Source: Clostridia bacterium (GTDB lineage: Bacteria; UBA6262; WVXT01; JAUXBS01). From it: a stretch of 5,859 bases of DNA. The stretch is from assembly GCA_030619245.1 (NCBI GenBank), contig JAUXBS010000087.1, positions 1 to 5,859 on the forward strand. The letters run 5' to 3'. A program made the position numbers and the translations under genes. Of this stretch, positions 5,466 through 5,859 are shown in pieces. The first letter of the stretch is position 1. Each line of letters opens with the position of its first letter. The notes under the pieces were generated by a model that made no database searches, was not told the origin of the DNA, and worked only from the letters and a program-made list of their open reading frames with translations.

Positions 5466-5483
5466 ATTAATAGTATTATTAAT
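5466..5483. promoter_or_regulatory. Inverted repeat touching the -35 box, candidate operator
   Basis: ATTAATA (5466-5472) and TATTAAT (5477-5483) are exact inverted copies around GTAT and end one base before TTGACA. A 12-bp perfect palindrome, ATATAATTATAT (5453-5464), lies just upstream. The tract is almost pure A/T, so chance symmetry is a real possibility. It may be an activator site, a repressor site or an UP element. Confidence 0.35.
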
Positions 5484-5512
5484 TTGACATAACGTGTTAA
5501 AAAAACTAAAAT
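5484..5512 (+). promoter_or_regulatory. Promoter of the rubredoxin-flavodiiron operon
   Basis: TTGACA (5484-5489) and TAAAAT (5507-5512) are separated by 17 bases, with one mismatch to consensus in the -10 box. Transcription should start near 5518, leaving a leader of about 65 bases. The rest of the 165-base gap holds AT-rich repeats upstream and no additional gene. No convincing terminator for the preceding operon is seen after 5418, so read-through is also possible. Confidence 0.75.
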
Positions 5513-5548
5513 AATCCACTGGCTGATAGTTTACTTTTAATCCCTGTA

Positions 5549-5568
5549 ATTCTTCCGGAATAAAGAAT
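5549..5568 (+). repeat. Short inverted repeat in the rubredoxin leader
   Basis: ATTCTT (5549-5554) and AAGAAT (5563-5568) can pair across an eight-base loop. An overlapping 8-bp palindrome, TTCCGGAA, lies at 5553-5560. The arm ends four bases before the AAGGAGG ribosome binding site at 5572-5578, so it could influence translation or serve as a protein site. The stem is weak and no known riboswitch is recognised. Confidence 0.3.
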
Positions 5569-5583
5569 GGGAAGGAGGATATA

Positions 5584-5745
5584 ATGGATAAATATGTATG
5601 CACGGTTTGTGGCTATGTGTATGACCCTTCAAAGGGTGACCCTGAAAACGGATTTAATCCGGGTACATCTTTTGAGAGCCTGCCTGATGACTGGGTATGC
5701 CCGGAGTGCGGCGCAGGCAAGGACCAGTTTGAGAAAGAGGATTGA
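5584..5745 (+). CDS. Rubredoxin
   Basis: The 53-residue product is a classical one-iron electron carrier of the cytoplasm. The two knuckles are [12 protein letters not shown] (C6, C9) and [14 protein letters not shown] (C39, C42), which hold one Fe by four Cys. The aromatic core residues Y4, Y11, Y13, F30, W37 and F49 are in their family places, and the length is typical. ATG 5584 is preceded by AAGGAGG (5572-5578) with five bases between. It sits behind its own promoter and directly ahead of a flavodiiron protein gene. Rubredoxin is the known electron donor to FprA/ROO-type flavodiiron proteins, which reduce O2 to water or NO to N2O. The identity is certain from the motifs; the donor role here is inferred from gene order. 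Confidence 0.97.
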   Translation: MDKYVCTVCGYVYDPSKGDPENGFNPGTSFESLPDDWVCPECGAGKDQFEKED

Positions 5746-5746
5746 T

Positions 5747-5788
5747 ATGCGGGCGGTACTTTTAAAAAAGCCATATACCGGGTTTTGA
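5747..5788 (+). CDS. 13-codon micro-ORF between rubredoxin and flavodiiron genes
   Basis: ATG 5747 begins one base after the rubredoxin stop and reads MRAVLLKKPYTGF before TGA. The stretch MRAVLLKKP recalls the N-terminus of zinc-type alcohol dehydrogenases, so it might be a remnant. It has no dedicated ribosome binding site, although coupling to the rubredoxin stop is possible. It is most likely not a real gene and is listed only so that the 67-base gap is described. Confidence 0.12.
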   Translation: MRAVLLKKPYTGF

Positions 5789-5812
5789 TTTGAAAGATAA
5801 GGAGAGAATGAT

Positions 5813-5859
5813 ATGTCATTTAAAATCAATGATACAGTAACATGGGTAGGCAAGATTGA
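5813..5859 (+). CDS. FprA-type flavodiiron protein, N-terminal start only (partial)
   Basis: Only 15 full codons are present: MSFKINDTVTWVGKI, followed by GA of what is probably Asp. A-type flavodiiron proteins begin in this way, with a short polar lead, then (V/I)xWVGxIDW, the first strand of the metallo-beta-lactamase-like diiron domain. AAGGAG at 5799-5804 lies eight bases ahead of ATG 5813. An out-of-frame ATG at 5808 stops after ten codons. The full protein (about 400 residues: diiron domain, then flavodoxin domain) would reduce O2 or NO with electrons from the rubredoxin encoded just upstream. The call rests on a very short sequence plus the strong context, so it is likely but not proven. 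Confidence 0.7.
   Translation, partial: MSFKINDTVTWVGKI

Noticed and set aside
5594..5788. 64-residue + strand open frame overlapping rubredoxin
   Set aside because: It is the out-of-frame reading of the rubredoxin gene at 5584-5745, which has all four Fe ligands and a strong ribosome binding site.
1..5859. CRISPR array, tRNA, rRNA, insertion sequence or phage attachment site
   Set aside because: No spaced direct repeats, cloverleaf or rRNA-like sequence, transposase motif or terminal inverted repeats were seen on reading both strands.

Overview
The window reads as a piece of chromosome from an anaerobic or microaerophilic Gram-negative bacterium. The Gram-negative inference rests on an RND pump, a probable outer-membrane protein and a lipoprotein. 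The anaerobic inference rests on a rubredoxin, the start of a flavodiiron protein, a ferredoxin-domain protein, a Cys-containing Rrf2 regulator and a relative of anaerobic ribonucleotide reductase. GC content is moderate by eye, and the genes use many ATA (Ile) and AGG (Arg) codons. This would fit Planctomycetota of the anammox type, Nitrospirota or Desulfobacterota, but the sequence alone does not settle the lineage. All genes seen are on the + strand.

Region 1 (1-2960) is a heavy-metal efflux locus. It holds the C-terminal ~750 codons of a CusA/CzcA-type (HME-RND) inner-membrane pump, followed 32 bases later by a signal-peptide-bearing, probably beta-rich envelope protein with an N-terminal Cys cluster. 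The pump frame is cut by one in-frame TAG at 553-555, inside a highly conserved motif. Homology continues in the same frame on both sides, so this is a point nonsense change rather than a frameshift.

Region 2 (2961-5418) is an AT-rich intergenic stretch with a consensus sigma70-type promoter (TTGACA, 17 bases, TATAAT), then a tight five-gene operon. In order these are an Rrf2 regulator with three Cys; a 99-residue stand-alone protein resembling the glycyl-radical tail of class III ribonucleotide reductase (NrdD); an 80-residue, eight-Cys zinc-ribbon-like protein; a 13-Cys lipoprotein; and a 251-residue ferredoxin-domain protein that starts with TTG.

Region 3 (5419-5859) has a second good promoter (TTGACA, 17 bases, TAAAAT) flanked by AT-rich inverted repeats. 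It drives a 53-residue rubredoxin and then the first 15 codons of an FprA-type flavodiiron protein, cut by the window end.

Regions 2 and 3 together look like an oxygen or nitric-oxide stress and Fe-S regulon. The Rrf2 protein would sense cluster status, and rubredoxin would pass electrons to the flavodiiron protein, which reduces O2 or NO. The small proteins may serve repair or electron transfer. The most intriguing idea is that the NrdD-tail protein acts as a spare part for oxygen-damaged anaerobic ribonucleotide reductase, as YfiD/GrcA does for pyruvate formate-lyase. That is a hypothesis only.
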